From the NCBI RefSeq assembly GCF_029607905.1, contig NZ_JAPHEH010000001.1, positions 1,455,530 to 1,519,529 on the forward strand: 64,000 bases of DNA, written 5' to 3'. Source of the DNA: Thiovibrio frasassiensis. GTDB lineage: Bacteria > Desulfobacterota > Desulfobulbia > Desulfobulbales > Desulfurivibrionaceae. The notes beneath the pieces were generated by a model. That model was given only the letters and a program-made list of their open reading frames with translations. It was not told the origin of the DNA and did not search any database. The translations under genes were made by a program, and so were the position numbers. Shown here in pieces: positions 1 through 9,471 of the stretch; the first letter of the stretch is position 1, and every line of letters begins with the position of its first letter.

Positions 1-1505
1 ACCTCGGCCGGGAAGATCCTCCCATCTTTTTTCCTGGCCACGAGTTCCCGCGATTTGTCAAGGATGGGCCCATGGCCTGTCTGCCAGAACTCTGCCAACC
101 CCTCGTGCGCGGCTTGCTGCATTTCCTCGACGACCACCAGCCGGTGGAGTTTCTGGCCTAGGATCTCCTCGCTGGTATAGCCAAAGATGCGTTCTGCCGC
201 CGGATTGAAGAAGCGGACCGTGTCCTGGTCGTCGATGAGGATCACGGCGCTCTGTACCGAGTTGAAAACAACCCGGAAGATGTCCTCGCTCTCCTGCAGC
301 TTGTTTTGGGCAGCCTTGCGTTCCTCTTCCATGGCGCCGTATCGGGACAGGAGGGAGTCCAGCTTGTCGGAAAATGCGGCAAGTTCCAGGACTCTGGTGT
401 TTCTGCCGCACATGCTCTGTTTCTGTCGGAGAAGGGCTTCTTCCAGACAGGCAAGGAACTGGCCGGAAAGGCGGCGCACATATTTTGAAAAAAAGAAGGA
501 AAGGAGCAGCGATACGGTCAGCAGCAGAGCAAGGGTCACCGCAATGGTGAGCATGATTTTTTTGCGGGCGGTCTGGACCGAGGCAAGATCAACCCTCTTC
601 CCGGCCCACAGTGAAACGGTGTCGTTTTCTCCGGGGAGGAAGGGAATCCAGGCCATCTTTTGGTCGGCAATGTTCCAGATGGCGGTTTTTTTCGAGGCGA
701 AAATCTGTTTGAGCCCGGGAAAATCCTGAAAGGCGGTGGGATTGCCCTTTGCCTCCGCCAGATAGCAGCCATCGTCCAAGACCCACCGTATCTGTGGAAA
801 GAGTTGGGTGAGGACACCCATGTCGATGTCGGCAATATAGGCTCCGATTGTTTCTTCCTCCGCCCGGATCGGGCTGAAAATCCGGATAAGCAGCTGGTGG
901 TCGGGTTGGTGCGGCTCTGCTTGCTGATTTTGGTGCAGGGGAACGAGGAGAAAGCCTTTGTCGTGCATGGCGAGCGTCTTTTTTACTGATTCCGGATCAA
1001 CGGTAAGCGCAGGGTTTTGCTCCTGCTGGTATTTCGTGGAACCCGGAATTCTGGAGAGGGAAAACCGCACCACCGAGTTCCGATCCAGAACATGGATGTG
1101 CACCACATCGCTATTCCTGGCAAAGGCGCGGTTTAGCACGCCTGTGTAACGGAGAAAGGCGGTCTCTCTGTCGATGCTGCCGGCCCTGCTTTTGCCGTGG
1201 TCCAGAATTTCCATGACCGCCGGAAGCTGCGAGACAAAATCGACCATCTGCTGGTAATGCTCAATCCGTGTTTCAAGGTGATGGAGCTCATCCTTCATGA
1301 AATGAAGTTCCGCGTTTTCTTCAATGGCATTCAGCTGGGCGAGGATGCCATTCAGGGTGAAGAATGAAAACGCTGTCAGTGGGGCAAAACTGAAAAGAAG
1401 GAGAAAGCCCAGCACCAGGGTGGCAAAGTTTATCTGCCGGGGGAAAAAAGGTTTTTTCAGGTCGTCTGCCATGCGGTGTCCGTGTCCTGGAGAGTGCAGT
1501 CTCAT
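1..1505 (-). CDS. Membrane PAS-domain sensor protein, 3' end outside window
   Basis: Reading the minus strand from the ATG at 1505 gives an uninterrupted frame of about 501 codons that runs off the left edge, so the C-terminal output domain (kinase or GGDEF) is not visible. A first hydrophobic segment lies near residues 27-50, followed by an extracytoplasmic region of about 260 residues. A second hydrophobic segment near residues 313-335 is followed by a charged linker and a PAS domain from about residue 400 (motifs FNPAAERIFGYTSEEILGQ). This is the architecture of a two-pass signal-transducing receptor. An alternative start is the ATG at 1472 (MADDLKK). The family is clear, but ligand and output are unknown. 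Confidence 0.75.
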   Translation of the reverse strand, partial: MRLHSPGHGHRMADDLKKPFFPRQINFATLVLGFLLLFSFAPLTAFSFFTLNGILAQLNAIEENAELHFMKDELHHLETRIEHYQQMVDFVSQLPAVMEILDHGKSRAGSIDRETAFLRYTGVLNRAFARNSDVVHIHVLDRNSVVRFSLSRIPGSTKYQQEQNPALTVDPESVKKTLAMHDKGFLLVPLHQNQQAEPHQPDHQLLIRIFSPIRAEEETIGAYIADIDMGVLTQLFPQIRWVLDDGCYLAEAKGNPTAFQDFPGLKQIFASKKTAIWNIADQKMAWIPFLPGENDTVSLWAGKRVDLASVQTARKKIMLTIAVTLALLLTVSLLLSFFFSKYVRRLSGQFLACLEEALLRQKQSMCGRNTRVLELAAFSDKLDSLLSRYGAMEEERKAAQNKLQESEDIFRVVFNSVQSAVILIDDQDTVRFFNPAAERIFGYTSEEILGQKLHRLVVVEEMQQAAHEGLAEFWQTGHGPILDKSRELVARKKDGRIFPAE

Positions 1506-1622
1506 GCCGCGAGAAAAGATTTTTTTTAATCGTAACTTTTGGCGGCGGAAAAATCCAGCGATATCCTCGGCGAGCTGGCCGAGTTTTTTGGCTTTGTCCT
1601 TGTCCGGCAAAAGGAGGACTGC

Positions 1623-2591
1623 TCAGGGAAGCATGGCGGGGAGGAGGGCCAGCAGATGTTTGCGCAGGGCAATGCAGGCCAGCAGGGTAAAGGCGGAGGA
1701 AAGCAGCATCAAGCGGTTGGCGCGGAGAATGTCCTGCGGTTCGATGGGCCGGGTGGCATCGCCGATGGTGGGTTTTTTCACTACCCTGCCGAAGTAGCTG
1801 TTCGGGCCGCCCAGCTGCACCCCCAAGGCCCCGGCCACCGCAGCTTCGCTGTGGCCGGAATTGGGGCTGGCGTGGGCAAAGCGGTCGCGGAGCAGGAGCA
1901 GCAGAGAGCGTTTTGGCTCGAGCCCAAGCGGGAAGGCAGCGGCCGGGATCATCAGGGAGGTGATCCGGGCGGGAACAAAGTTGGCCAGGTCATCCAACCG
2001 GGCCGGTCCCCAGCCGAACTTGCGATAGTGCTCGTTTTTATAGCCGAACATGGAGTCCATGGTGTTGATCGCCTTGTAGAGCATGGCGCCCACAGGCCCC
2101 CCCAGCAGGGCAAAGAAAAGCGGGGCGGTCACCCCGTCCACCATGGATTCCGCCACCGATTCCACCGCCGCCCGTGCCACCCCGCTTTCGTCCAGACCGG
2201 CCGTGTCCCTCCCGACGATCATGGACACCCGTTTGCGGGCCTCGGGAAGATCTCCTCCCTGCAAAGCGGTGTAAACCTCGGTGCTGTGGCGTACCAGATC
2301 CCGGGCGGCAATGGTGGTGTAGAGGATCAGGATGGAGATTGCCGTGCCCAGCCAGGGGTGGAGCAGGGTTGTCCCTGCGATTATCCCCCAGGTCGTTGTC
2401 CCGGTGAGCGCCAGAACAAGGAGAACGGAGGCGATCCCGGCAATAAATGGCGGCAAAACGGCACGGGTGAGTTGTTCGCACCAGTGGCAGGCCGCACCGA
2501 TGAGCCGCACCGGATGCGGCAGCCAGCGCGGGTCGCCAAATAACTGGTCGAGAAGAATGGCAATGAGGATCTGGTATTCGAGTGCGATCAT
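1623..2591 (-). CDS. cbiB: Adenosylcobinamide-phosphate synthase (CbiB/CobD)
   Basis: Integral membrane enzyme of cobalamin synthesis that attaches the aminopropanol (phosphate) arm to adenosylcobyric acid. The 322-residue length matches the family. The N-terminus contains the typical [15 protein letters not shown] signature, and further conserved stretches are [22 protein letters not shown] and the later [19 protein letters not shown] region. Several hydrophobic segments cross the membrane. Its start overlaps the end of cobQ by 4 bases, so the two are translationally coupled and catalyse neighbouring steps. No cobalamin riboswitch is seen upstream because the preceding genes abut. Confidence 0.93.
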   Translation of the reverse strand: MIALEYQILIAILLDQLFGDPRWLPHPVRLIGAACHWCEQLTRAVLPPFIAGIASVLLVLALTGTTTWGIIAGTTLLHPWLGTAISILILYTTIAARDLVRHSTEVYTALQGGDLPEARKRVSMIVGRDTAGLDESGVARAAVESVAESMVDGVTAPLFFALLGGPVGAMLYKAINTMDSMFGYKNEHYRKFGWGPARLDDLANFVPARITSLMIPAAAFPLGLEPKRSLLLLLRDRFAHASPNSGHSEAAVAGALGVQLGGPNSYFGRVVKKPTIGDATRPIEPQDILRANRLMLLSSAFTLLACIALRKHLLALLPAMLP

Positions 2592-4072
2592 TTGCCGAGC
2601 AGCCGGTAGATGGCGTTCATGTCGATCTGGCTGCGCACCGCCTCGGCCAGCCGGTCGAAGGCCGGTTCCAGGTCGTAGGCGGCCTGCACCTTTTTCAGCG
2701 GGGGAAGCCCGCGCCGTTCCCGCAGCCGGTCGATGAACCAGCGCCGGAAGGGGTCCGCGTCAAAGATGCCGTGCAGGTAAGTGCCCCAGATGGTTTGGCT
2801 TGGGTTGCCGACCCCGCCGCTTTCCCCGTTGCGGAAGGTGAGGGTGTCGCAGGTCCGGTTGGCCCGGCTCTGGCCGTGGTGGATCTCGTAGCCGTGCACT
2901 GCAAGGGACGAGGCGAGATGGGTGCCGCTCTGCCGAACCAGGGTCTTGTCTTTTTCCAGGACGGTGGCAAGGTCAAGCAAGCCGAGGCCGGCCAGGGTTT
3001 CGCCGGCGGATTCGATATGATGGGGGTCTTCAATGCTTGTCCCCAGCATCTGGAAGCCGCCGCAGATGCCGACGATCTCCCGCCCCTTGTTGCTGTATTT
3101 TTTGAGGGCCTCGGCCAGACCGGAGCCGAACAGCCACTTGAGGTCACCGATCACATTCTTGCTGCCCGGCAGGATCACCCCGTCCACCTCCGCGAGATCG
3201 GCCGGGGTTCTGGCTATCTTGACAAAGAGGTCCGGCTCGGCCAGAAAGGGCTCGAAATCGGTGAAGTTGGAGATATGCGGCAGGTCGATGAGCGCCAGGG
3301 TGACATGCTCGCCCGCGGGGCGGTGCGGGCTGAAGAGACCGGCCTTGAAGTTCACCGAATCCTCTTCGGGCAGGCCGAGGTTTTTCAGATAATCCACCAC
3401 CCCCAGCACCGGCTTGCCGGTTCTTTTTTCCATGTACTCAAGGGCATCGTCGAGTAGCGATTTTTGGCCGCGGAAGCGGTTCACGATGTAGCCGGCGATC
3501 AACTCCCGCTCCCACTGGTCCAGAATCTCCATGGTACCGACAAAGGAGGCGAACACCCCGCCCCGGTCGATGTCGCCCACCAGCAGGACCTTGGCCTCGG
3601 CATAGCGGGCCATGGGCATGTTGACGATGTCGTGGGCCTTGAGGTTCACTTCGGCCGGACTCCCCGCCCCTTCCAGGACCATGACCTCGTATTCGGAGGC
3701 CAGGGAATCGTAGGCCGCCTGTACCGCGAGAAAGGCCTGGGGCTTGTAGGCTAGATAATCGTTCACCGTCATATTGCCCACTGGCTTGCCCAGGAGAATG
3801 ACCTGGCTGCCCGTATCGCTGGAAGGCTTGAGCAGAATTGGGTTCATGCGCACATCCGGATCGAGGAGGGCGGCCTGGGCCTGCACCACCTGGGCCCGCC
3901 CCATCTCGCCGCCGTCCCGGGTGACAAAGGAGTTGAGCGACATGTTCTGCGCCTTGAACGGGGCGACCCGCATCCCATCCTGCAAGAGGATGCGGCAGAG
4001 GGCGGCGGTGAGCACGGATTTGCCCGCGTTGGAGCAGGTGCCTTGGAACATGATGGCCGGGGTCTTGGGCAT
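2588..4072 (-). CDS. cobQ: Cobyric acid synthase, glutamine-hydrolysing
   Basis: Cytoplasmic amidotransferase that amidates side chains of adenosylcobyrinic acid a,c-diamide using glutamine and ATP. The 494 residues fit the family. The N-terminal ATP-binding half begins with [19 protein letters not shown] and continues with the KAQNMSLNS motif. The C-terminal class I glutaminase half has the nucleophile Cys in [10 protein letters not shown] and the catalytic His in YEIHHGQS, followed by GTYLHGIFD. It lies 4 bases downstream of rsmG and overlaps cbiB, consistent with one minus-strand transcript. Confidence 0.96.
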   Translation of the reverse strand: MPKTPAIMFQGTCSNAGKSVLTAALCRILLQDGMRVAPFKAQNMSLNSFVTRDGGEMGRAQVVQAQAALLDPDVRMNPILLKPSSDTGSQVILLGKPVGNMTVNDYLAYKPQAFLAVQAAYDSLASEYEVMVLEGAGSPAEVNLKAHDIVNMPMARYAEAKVLLVGDIDRGGVFASFVGTMEILDQWERELIAGYIVNRFRGQKSLLDDALEYMEKRTGKPVLGVVDYLKNLGLPEEDSVNFKAGLFSPHRPAGEHVTLALIDLPHISNFTDFEPFLAEPDLFVKIARTPADLAEVDGVILPGSKNVIGDLKWLFGSGLAEALKKYSNKGREIVGICGGFQMLGTSIEDPHHIESAGETLAGLGLLDLATVLEKDKTLVRQSGTHLASSLAVHGYEIHHGQSRANRTCDTLTFRNGESGGVGNPSQTIWGTYLHGIFDADPFRRWFIDRLRERRGLPPLKKVQAAYDLEPAFDRLAEAVRSQIDMNAIYRLLGK

Positions 4073-4076
4073 GAGC

Positions 4077-4760
4077 TTACGCGCCTTCTTTGCTGAAGAT
4101 GACCAGGTTGCGGACCTTGCCGGAAAAGGGCAGGGTCAGGGTGACGATCTCCTGCAGCCGATAGGGGGAGTGCGGTTGTTCGCTGCGCCAGGTAGCGATC
4201 TCCTCTTCGGCCCGCGGGCCCTTCATGCAGATGACCCGGCCGCCCACAGGGTTGACCGCCTCGGTGTGCAGGAGAAATTCCCCGAGGTTGGTGAAGGCGC
4301 GGCTGGTGACGATGGGCACGCATAAGGTTGTGCCGTCCACCACCGATGAATTTTTTTCCAGCCGGCCGCAGAGCACCTCAATGTCGTTGAGCCCCAGGGT
4401 CCGGATCACGTGGCGCAGAAAAGAAACCCGTTTCTGGCGCGGCTCCACCAGGATGACCGGCAGCTCGGGGCGGGCGGCTTTGAGGGCCAACCCGGGAAAG
4501 CCTGCACCGCTGCCGATGTCGAGCAGCGGCGGCTGCACACTCTCCGGCACCGGGAGAACCCGGAGCAGGCTCAGGGAATCGAGAAAGTGGCTCTCCCAGA
4601 TCTCCCGCAGCTCCGCTTTGGCCACCAGATTGATCTTGGCGCTCCAGCGGAGCAGCTCTCCGCAATAGGCCACCAGCCGACCCTGGGCCTGTTCGTCAAG
4701 GGGGATCCCCATGGCGGCGAGCCCTTCCTGGAGGATTTTTTTGGACTGGGCATCGCTCAT
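4077..4760 (-). CDS. rsmG: 16S rRNA (guanine-527-N7) methyltransferase RsmG
   Basis: SAM-dependent methyltransferase acting on G527 of 16S rRNA; loss in other bacteria gives low-level streptomycin resistance. The 227-residue protein begins MSDAQSKKI at 4760. The frame is open further upstream, but that extension lies inside the next gene and does not resemble the family. The SAM-binding motif [15 protein letters not shown] and the family segments FLDSLSLL and VTSRAFTNL are present. Its ATG overlaps the stop of the upstream GH17 gene (ATGA), which supports this start. The pairing with cobalamin genes is not functionally obvious. Confidence 0.94.
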   Translation of the reverse strand: MSDAQSKKILQEGLAAMGIPLDEQAQGRLVAYCGELLRWSAKINLVAKAELREIWESHFLDSLSLLRVLPVPESVQPPLLDIGSGAGFPGLALKAARPELPVILVEPRQKRVSFLRHVIRTLGLNDIEVLCGRLEKNSSVVDGTTLCVPIVTSRAFTNLGEFLLHTEAVNPVGGRVICMKGPRAEEEIATWRSEQPHSPYRLQEIVTLTLPFSGKVRNLVIFSKEGA

Positions 4761-6721
4761 CCGACAACGGCCTCCCTGTTTTTTAGATGCACCAGGGTGA
4801 TGCCGGCCAAAACAAAGGCCACGGCCGATAGATTGACATTGTAAAAGGCAAGTCCGGCCAGGGAGGCAACCAGGGTCAGGGCGCAGAGCCACCCCGAGTT
4901 GCGCCAGACCGCAAGTCCGGCCAGGGCCAGGCTGGTCCAGGCAAAGACCTGATTGTACATCAACTTGCCGATCATGGCGCGGACCAGGCAGATGGTCTTG
5001 TCCGGCGAATCCGCGCAGACCCCCACCAGCCGTTCCGCAATAAAAACCCCGTGGCGCAGGGCGGTAAAGGCAGCAAAACTGCCAAGCACCAGGAGCCCGA
5101 CGGGCAGCAAGGGGCGCAGCGAGATAAATCGATTCTCTCGCCAGAGAGGGTAGGCCAGCAGCAGGCAAAGAAGCGTCCATATGTCCGCCTGCCAGTTCAG
5201 TGGGGTTTCATTGAGCAAGATCGCCACTGCCCCTGCGGCCAACAAGAGGCCGCTGAGTTTTTCGAGCCAGGACAGGCCGTTTGCCCTGCCCTGGCGGCGG
5301 GAAAACCAAGCATAGGCCAGGGCGGGGATGGCAAAGCCGAAGTTGTTGAAATTCCGGTACCGGGCGTCAAGGACCAGGCCGAGGACCGCGATCAGGGCGC
5401 AGGCGATAACTCCTAAGCGCAGGATACCGTGCACGGCTTCCGGGCTGAGGCGGGATTTGGAGCGCAGGAAATCCAGGGAACCATCAAGGCTCAAATGGGT
5501 GGGGGGGGTACCGGAAGCGATGGCCTTTAAGGTCAGGAGATAGAGGCTGCCACTCAGTGAAAGGACGACAAACCCCCAGAGGTATTCATAAGTGTTGGTG
5601 GAGATGATGGAAAATTGATGCCCCTGCAATACGATGAGGATGGCCCCGCCAGCCATGGCCGTGGAAAACAGCAGCCAGCGGCTCGCCCCCATGGAGCCAT
5701 GACCCCGGGCAACGAACAGGGTCAACAGGGCAATGATCGCGGATTGGGTAAAGAGTATGCGCCAGTTGGGAAAACTTGAAACCGGACCGGAAAGGATATG
5801 CTTGTCGGTCCGCTCCGGGCTGTACAATCCCCAGTAGCCGCCCACCGCGCCTTCTTTGATTCGTTTCCATGGCTGGTCAAAGGCTTCGATCAGGTTGTAC
5901 TGCCAATGCTCCTGTTCGGCCAGGGCGATGAAACCGCGGATGAAGCGGGCCTGATTCTCCAGACTGGGCAAGGCGCCTTCCCGCATGCGTCCCTGGGAGG
6001 GCCAGCCGGTTTCGCCGATCAGGATCTCCTTGCCCGGGATCTTTTGCCCGATCTCTTCGCGGATCTTTTTGATATGCGGTATGGCCCCGCTGATCGCGAG
6101 AGGATCATCCTCCCAATAGGGCAGGATGTGGATGGTGACGAAGTCGCAGGCCGGGGCCACCTCCGGGTGCTTGAGCCAGAACTCCCAGACATCGGCATAG
6201 GTGACCGGCACCCCGGGCAGTTCGGCTTTGACCTGACGGATGTATTCGGCGAGCTGCGGGCCGGTGATCTCCCTTCGGAGCAGCGCTTCGTTGCCCACCA
6301 CCACGGCGCGGACGCTTTTCGGGTACTGTTTGGCCAGGGCGACCACCTTGGCCAGCTCCTGCTGGTTGAGCTTGGGATCCGCGCCGATCCAGGCACCGAG
6401 CAGGACCTGCATCCCGTATTTCTCGGCATACTTGGGCAGGGATTCAAGCCCGGCCACCGAATAGGTGCGGATGCAGGAAAAGCGTTGGGAGAGGAGGGCC
6501 AGGTCCGCGTCGATCCGGGCATCGGCAATGGTCATGCCCTTGCTGAAATCAAAGGGGGACTGGTCCCTTTCAAAGGGCGCATAGGAGACGCTTTGCAAGA
6601 TATGGCCATCAGCCACTCCCGCTTCCGGGATCGGGCGGGGTTGGCCGATTCCATACCAGAAGCCGAAGATCGCGGCCAGGGCCAGGCCATAGGCAAGAGC
6701 CGTGCGCAGGATTGTATTCAA
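4757..6721 (-). CDS. GH17-family beta-1,3-glucanase/glucosyltransferase-like membrane protein
   Basis: The N-terminal part has a membrane anchor (about residues 3-22) and then a glycoside hydrolase family 17 barrel up to about residue 310. The acid/base Glu is in VVGNEALLRREI and the nucleophile Glu in IGETGWPSQG. The C-terminal half (about residues 325-650) is a run of hydrophobic segments. Bacterial GH17 proteins of this layout act in beta-1,3-glucan synthesis or remodelling at the inner membrane; activity here is inferred. The proposed start is the TTG at 6721 preceded by AAGGTG. The open frame reaches 6850, but that extension would overlap the next gene and looks non-coding. It overlaps rsmG by 4 bases. 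Confidence 0.85.
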   Translation of the reverse strand: MNTILRTALAYGLALAAIFGFWYGIGQPRPIPEAGVADGHILQSVSYAPFERDQSPFDFSKGMTIADARIDADLALLSQRFSCIRTYSVAGLESLPKYAEKYGMQVLLGAWIGADPKLNQQELAKVVALAKQYPKSVRAVVVGNEALLRREITGPQLAEYIRQVKAELPGVPVTYADVWEFWLKHPEVAPACDFVTIHILPYWEDDPLAISGAIPHIKKIREEIGQKIPGKEILIGETGWPSQGRMREGALPSLENQARFIRGFIALAEQEHWQYNLIEAFDQPWKRIKEGAVGGYWGLYSPERTDKHILSGPVSSFPNWRILFTQSAIIALLTLFVARGHGSMGASRWLLFSTAMAGGAILIVLQGHQFSIISTNTYEYLWGFVVLSLSGSLYLLTLKAIASGTPPTHLSLDGSLDFLRSKSRLSPEAVHGILRLGVIACALIAVLGLVLDARYRNFNNFGFAIPALAYAWFSRRQGRANGLSWLEKLSGLLLAAGAVAILLNETPLNWQADIWTLLCLLLAYPLWRENRFISLRPLLPVGLLVLGSFAAFTALRHGVFIAERLVGVCADSPDKTICLVRAMIGKLMYNQVFAWTSLALAGLAVWRNSGWLCALTLVASLAGLAFYNVNLSAVAFVLAGITLVHLKNREAVVG

Positions 6722-6816
6722 AAGGTTCACCTTTTTGGGTGGGGCGCGGAAGATTTTTCTTCTTGTACCCTGAGTGGCTGACGCGGTCAACGGCAAAGAC
6801 TTGCGCCGGATACCGG

Positions 6817-7752
6817 TCAACCCGGCGGTGTTTCCGGGAGGTTCAGGCATTGCGGGCTGCGTTGGTAGCGGGAGGGATTGCGCGGGTCCTGATGGATGAT
6901 GAGATCGGCCAGCGGGAAGGCGGCCAGGATGGCGTTTTCCACCTCTTTTGCCACCCGGTGCGCCTCGGAAAGGGGCAGTTCCTGGTCCAGGTCAAGATGG
7001 AGCTGGATGTGCATGGTCTGCCCGGATTGTCGGGTGCGCAGGTCGTGGATCCCGAGCACCGTCCCATGGGCCAGGGCGATATCGCAGATGCGCTGGCGGG
7101 TTTCCTCCGGAAGCTCGCGGTCCATGAGAATCCGCATGGCCTCTTGCCCGATCTGCCAGGCGCTGTAAAGGATATAACAGGCAATGGCCAGGGCGCCCAG
7201 GGGGTCGAGCAGGGGGTAGCCGGAGCCGGCAAAGAAGAGGGCGACGATGGTGGCCGTGTTGGTGAGCAGATCGGTTTTGTAATGCAGGGCATCGGCGCGG
7301 ATGGCGGAAGAATTGGTCCGCTTGATGACGTAGCCCTGGAAGGCCAGAAGGATCAAGGTGGCGCCAATGGCGAAAACCATGACCCAGAGGCCGAGATTGA
7401 TTGCTTGCAGGGGTTGCGGGTGTTTGAGCCGTTCGGCACCGTGCATGAGCAAAAAGATGGCCGAGCCGGCGATAAAGCAGGCCTGCCCGAGTCCGGCCAG
7501 GGCCTCCGCCTTGCCGTGCCCGAACTGGTGATCCTCGTCCGGGGATTTGAGCGAATAGCGCACCGCCAGCAGATTGATCAGCGAGGCGGCCCCGTCCATG
7601 AGCGAGTCCACCAGGGAGGCCATGACGCTTAGGGATCCGGTCATGAACCAGGCTGCCAGCTTGACCCCGATGAGGACCAGCGCCGTGGCGGTGGAGGCGT
7701 AGGTCGCCCGCTTGAGCAGGGTGTCGGTGTCGCGGGGCATGGTTCTTTTCAT
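6817..7752 (-). CDS. Cation diffusion facilitator family metal exporter
   Basis: Inner-membrane proton-coupled exporter of divalent metals (Zn, Fe, Mn or similar) of the CDF family. The 311 residues contain the metal site pair SLVDSLMDGAAS in membrane helix 2 and DALHYKTDLLTN in helix 5, the family signature HQFGHGKAEALAGLGQA, and a soluble C-terminal domain from about residue 215 ending in metal-binding-type His and Asp residues (LIIHQDP). The DxxxD/HxxxD pattern resembles FieF/YiiP. The start overlaps the stop of the upstream mscS-like gene by 4 bases, so the two are coupled. Metal specificity cannot be read from the sequence. Confidence 0.92.
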   Translation of the reverse strand: MKRTMPRDTDTLLKRATYASTATALVLIGVKLAAWFMTGSLSVMASLVDSLMDGAASLINLLAVRYSLKSPDEDHQFGHGKAEALAGLGQACFIAGSAIFLLMHGAERLKHPQPLQAINLGLWVMVFAIGATLILLAFQGYVIKRTNSSAIRADALHYKTDLLTNTATIVALFFAGSGYPLLDPLGALAIACYILYSAWQIGQEAMRILMDRELPEETRQRICDIALAHGTVLGIHDLRTRQSGQTMHIQLHLDLDQELPLSEAHRVAKEVENAILAAFPLADLIIHQDPRNPSRYQRSPQCLNLPETPPG

Positions 7753-8582
7753 GAAAGGTTCTGATCCTTCATAATGGTGACCACCCGTTGCGGGAAGGGA
7801 ATGGTGATGCCGGCTTGGCCAAGTGCCTGATACACCGCGAGATTTACCGCGTGCATGGTTTCGATGTAGCGCTGGGTGGGCGCCCAGTAGCGGTAGCCGA
7901 TGGCCACCGAGGAATCCTGAAAATCTTCGATGCCGATCTGCGGCGCAGGCCCGTTCTGCAGCTGGGGAAACCCGGCGAGGGCCTGGCTGATGACCGCGAT
8001 GGCGCGGGCGGGATCGGCACTGTAGCTGATGCCCACCGAGCTTTCCACAATGCGGTGCTCCCCGGAATTATGCAGGATCTCCCCGACAATGTGCTTGTTG
8101 GGCACGGTGATCCTGACCCCGTCCTCGGTGCGCAGGGTGGTGTGGGCCAGGGTGATCGTCTCCACCACCCCAAAGACCCCGGCCACCGTGATGGTGTCGC
8201 CGACGAGAAAGGTGCGGCCCAAAATGATGGCCAGTCCGGCCCCGTAGTTGGAGAGCGGACCCTGGAGGGCATAGGTGGCTCCGAAGGCCGCGGCGCCGAT
8301 GGCCGCGATAAATGGGGCGATGGTGATGCCAAACTTGCTGAGGGCAATGATCACCGCAAAACCGATGACCACGATCTTGGCCAGGGAAGAGAGGAAATGG
8401 CCCAGGGTGACGTCGATCTCCCGTTTTTCGCAGAGTTTGCTTACGGCGGTGGAGACCCAACTGCCGAGCAGGAAGCCGCCGATGAGGATGATGATCGCCC
8501 CGACCACCTGAAAGCTGTAGTCCACCAGAAAGGCGGTGCCCCTGGTGACGATGGTGTGCAGTGCTTCAAGCTGCTGGTCCAT
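7749..8582 (-). CDS. Small-conductance mechanosensitive channel (MscS family)
   Basis: Inner-membrane tension-gated channel that releases solutes on hypo-osmotic shock. The 277-residue length is that of E. coli MscS. Three N-terminal hydrophobic helices are followed by the pore helix with Gly/Ala packing (AFGATYALQGPLSNYGAGLAI) and the beta domain starting RTFLVGDTITVAGVFGVVETI. A short C-terminal domain ends FPQRVVTIMKDQNLS. It is translationally coupled to the downstream CDF exporter through a 4-base overlap. Confidence 0.94.
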   Translation of the reverse strand: MDQQLEALHTIVTRGTAFLVDYSFQVVGAIIILIGGFLLGSWVSTAVSKLCEKREIDVTLGHFLSSLAKIVVIGFAVIIALSKFGITIAPFIAAIGAAAFGATYALQGPLSNYGAGLAIILGRTFLVGDTITVAGVFGVVETITLAHTTLRTEDGVRITVPNKHIVGEILHNSGEHRIVESSVGISYSADPARAIAVISQALAGFPQLQNGPAPQIGIEDFQDSSVAIGYRYWAPTQRYIETMHAVNLAVYQALGQAGITIPFPQRVVTIMKDQNLS

Positions 8583-8710
8583 GCTTGTTTCTCCCGGTTG
8601 AATAGGCGCGTACGGAATCTATCCCATCATAGCGGGATTGGCGGATACTGTCGAGGGGTTCGCAGGGATGCGGCTGAGTTTGCCGATTGGCGAGGGAGAA
8701 GCGGCAATAG

Positions 8711-9298
8711 CTAATAGGGACGGCGGCCGATGATATTTCCGGCCGGCGCGTAGTTGCACACCCAGACCTGGGAGCTGTCCTCGCAGATGGCTTTGGCGCA
8801 GCCGACCTCCCGGGTGGTTCGCCAGACCATCTGGGTGTAATGGCCGCAGCTTTTTCCGGAAGGGGCAGCGCAGGTGTTGCTGGCTTGGGAGTACCACGAT
8901 TGCTCAACACCCCAGCTGGCAACGACATTTTTTTCCGTGATGGGCTGCGGGGAGAGGCGCCACTGCCAGCTGCTCTTGCCCGGGCTTCTGGTGCCGGATT
9001 TCCAGGCGCTGGCCCAGTAGATATTTTCTCCGAGACCGGACTGGCTGTGTTTCATCCCGCAGCCTGTTTTTTGGAGCTCCTTGGCCCAGGCGGCCGCTTG
9101 TCCGGCAAGGGCATCGGACCAGCGCAACTCCGGAGTGCCCACTGCGGCGCGGAGGATATTGTGTTCTTCCAGCATGCACATCGCATCAACCGGCTTGTCC
9201 TGTGCCGGGCTGGGCTGAGCGGAAAGAAGAGAGAGGAGGAGCAGTGAACCGGCAAGCAGGAGATCTCTGCGGAACCTTATCGTCGGTTGCTGTTGCAT
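8711..9298 (-). CDS. Secreted CAP (SCP/PR-1-like) domain protein
   Basis: A 195-residue protein with an N-terminal signal peptide (hydrophobic residues about 14-30, cleavage near SAQPSPAQD) and one CAP domain. Seen features are the EEHNILRAAVGTPELRWSDALAGQA helix segments, GENIYWA, and the CAP signature GHYTQMVWRTTREVGCAKA followed by WVCNYAPAGNIIG, with His and Glu residues that form the CAP cavity. Cys residues are placed as in eukaryotic PR-1 proteins and may form disulfides in the periplasm. CAP proteins bind sterols or lipids or act as proteases in different organisms; the role here is unknown. Its 5' end overlaps the small ORF upstream by 22 bases. Confidence 0.88.
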   Translation of the reverse strand: MQQQPTIRFRRDLLLAGSLLLLSLLSAQPSPAQDKPVDAMCMLEEHNILRAAVGTPELRWSDALAGQAAAWAKELQKTGCGMKHSQSGLGENIYWASAWKSGTRSPGKSSWQWRLSPQPITEKNVVASWGVEQSWYSQASNTCAAPSGKSCGHYTQMVWRTTREVGCAKAICEDSSQVWVCNYAPAGNIIGRRPY

Positions 9299-9471
9299 TG
9301 GCAGGTCTGGGTAATCACGAGGTCGAGGTTATGGAAAAAAACCAAGGATTCCGGGTCTTCGGGGTTTTGTGCCAGACGTGCCTCGTACAGGGCGAAAAGC
9401 CGGGCGAGGACATGGGGAGCCTCTTCTTCCGGCAGGGAACCCAGACCATCCCACAGGGTAGCGGTGTTCAT
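9277..9471 (-). CDS. Small hypothetical protein coupled to the RND pump gene
   Basis: This 64-residue ORF has an ATG that overlaps the RND permease stop codon (9468-9471) and a 3' end that overlaps the CAP gene by 22 bases. Tight overlaps at both ends favour a real gene in the operon. The sequence is acidic and Leu-rich in its first half (VLARLFALYEARL, then NPEDPESLVFFHNL) and ends CQCNSNRR. There is no signal peptide or membrane segment and I recognise no family. A short cytoplasmic helical protein is the most that can be said. Confidence 0.5.
   Translation of the reverse strand: MNTATLWDGLGSLPEEEAPHVLARLFALYEARLAQNPEDPESLVFFHNLDLVITQTCQCNSNRR

Noticed and set aside
1539-2543. Plus-strand open frame of 334 codons opposite cbiB
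   Set aside because: cbiB on the minus strand is unmistakable; this frame is a shadow.
4073-4800. Cobalamin riboswitch upstream of cobQ-cbiB
   Set aside because: The genes abut or overlap, leaving no room for the element, and no B12-box-like sequence was seen.
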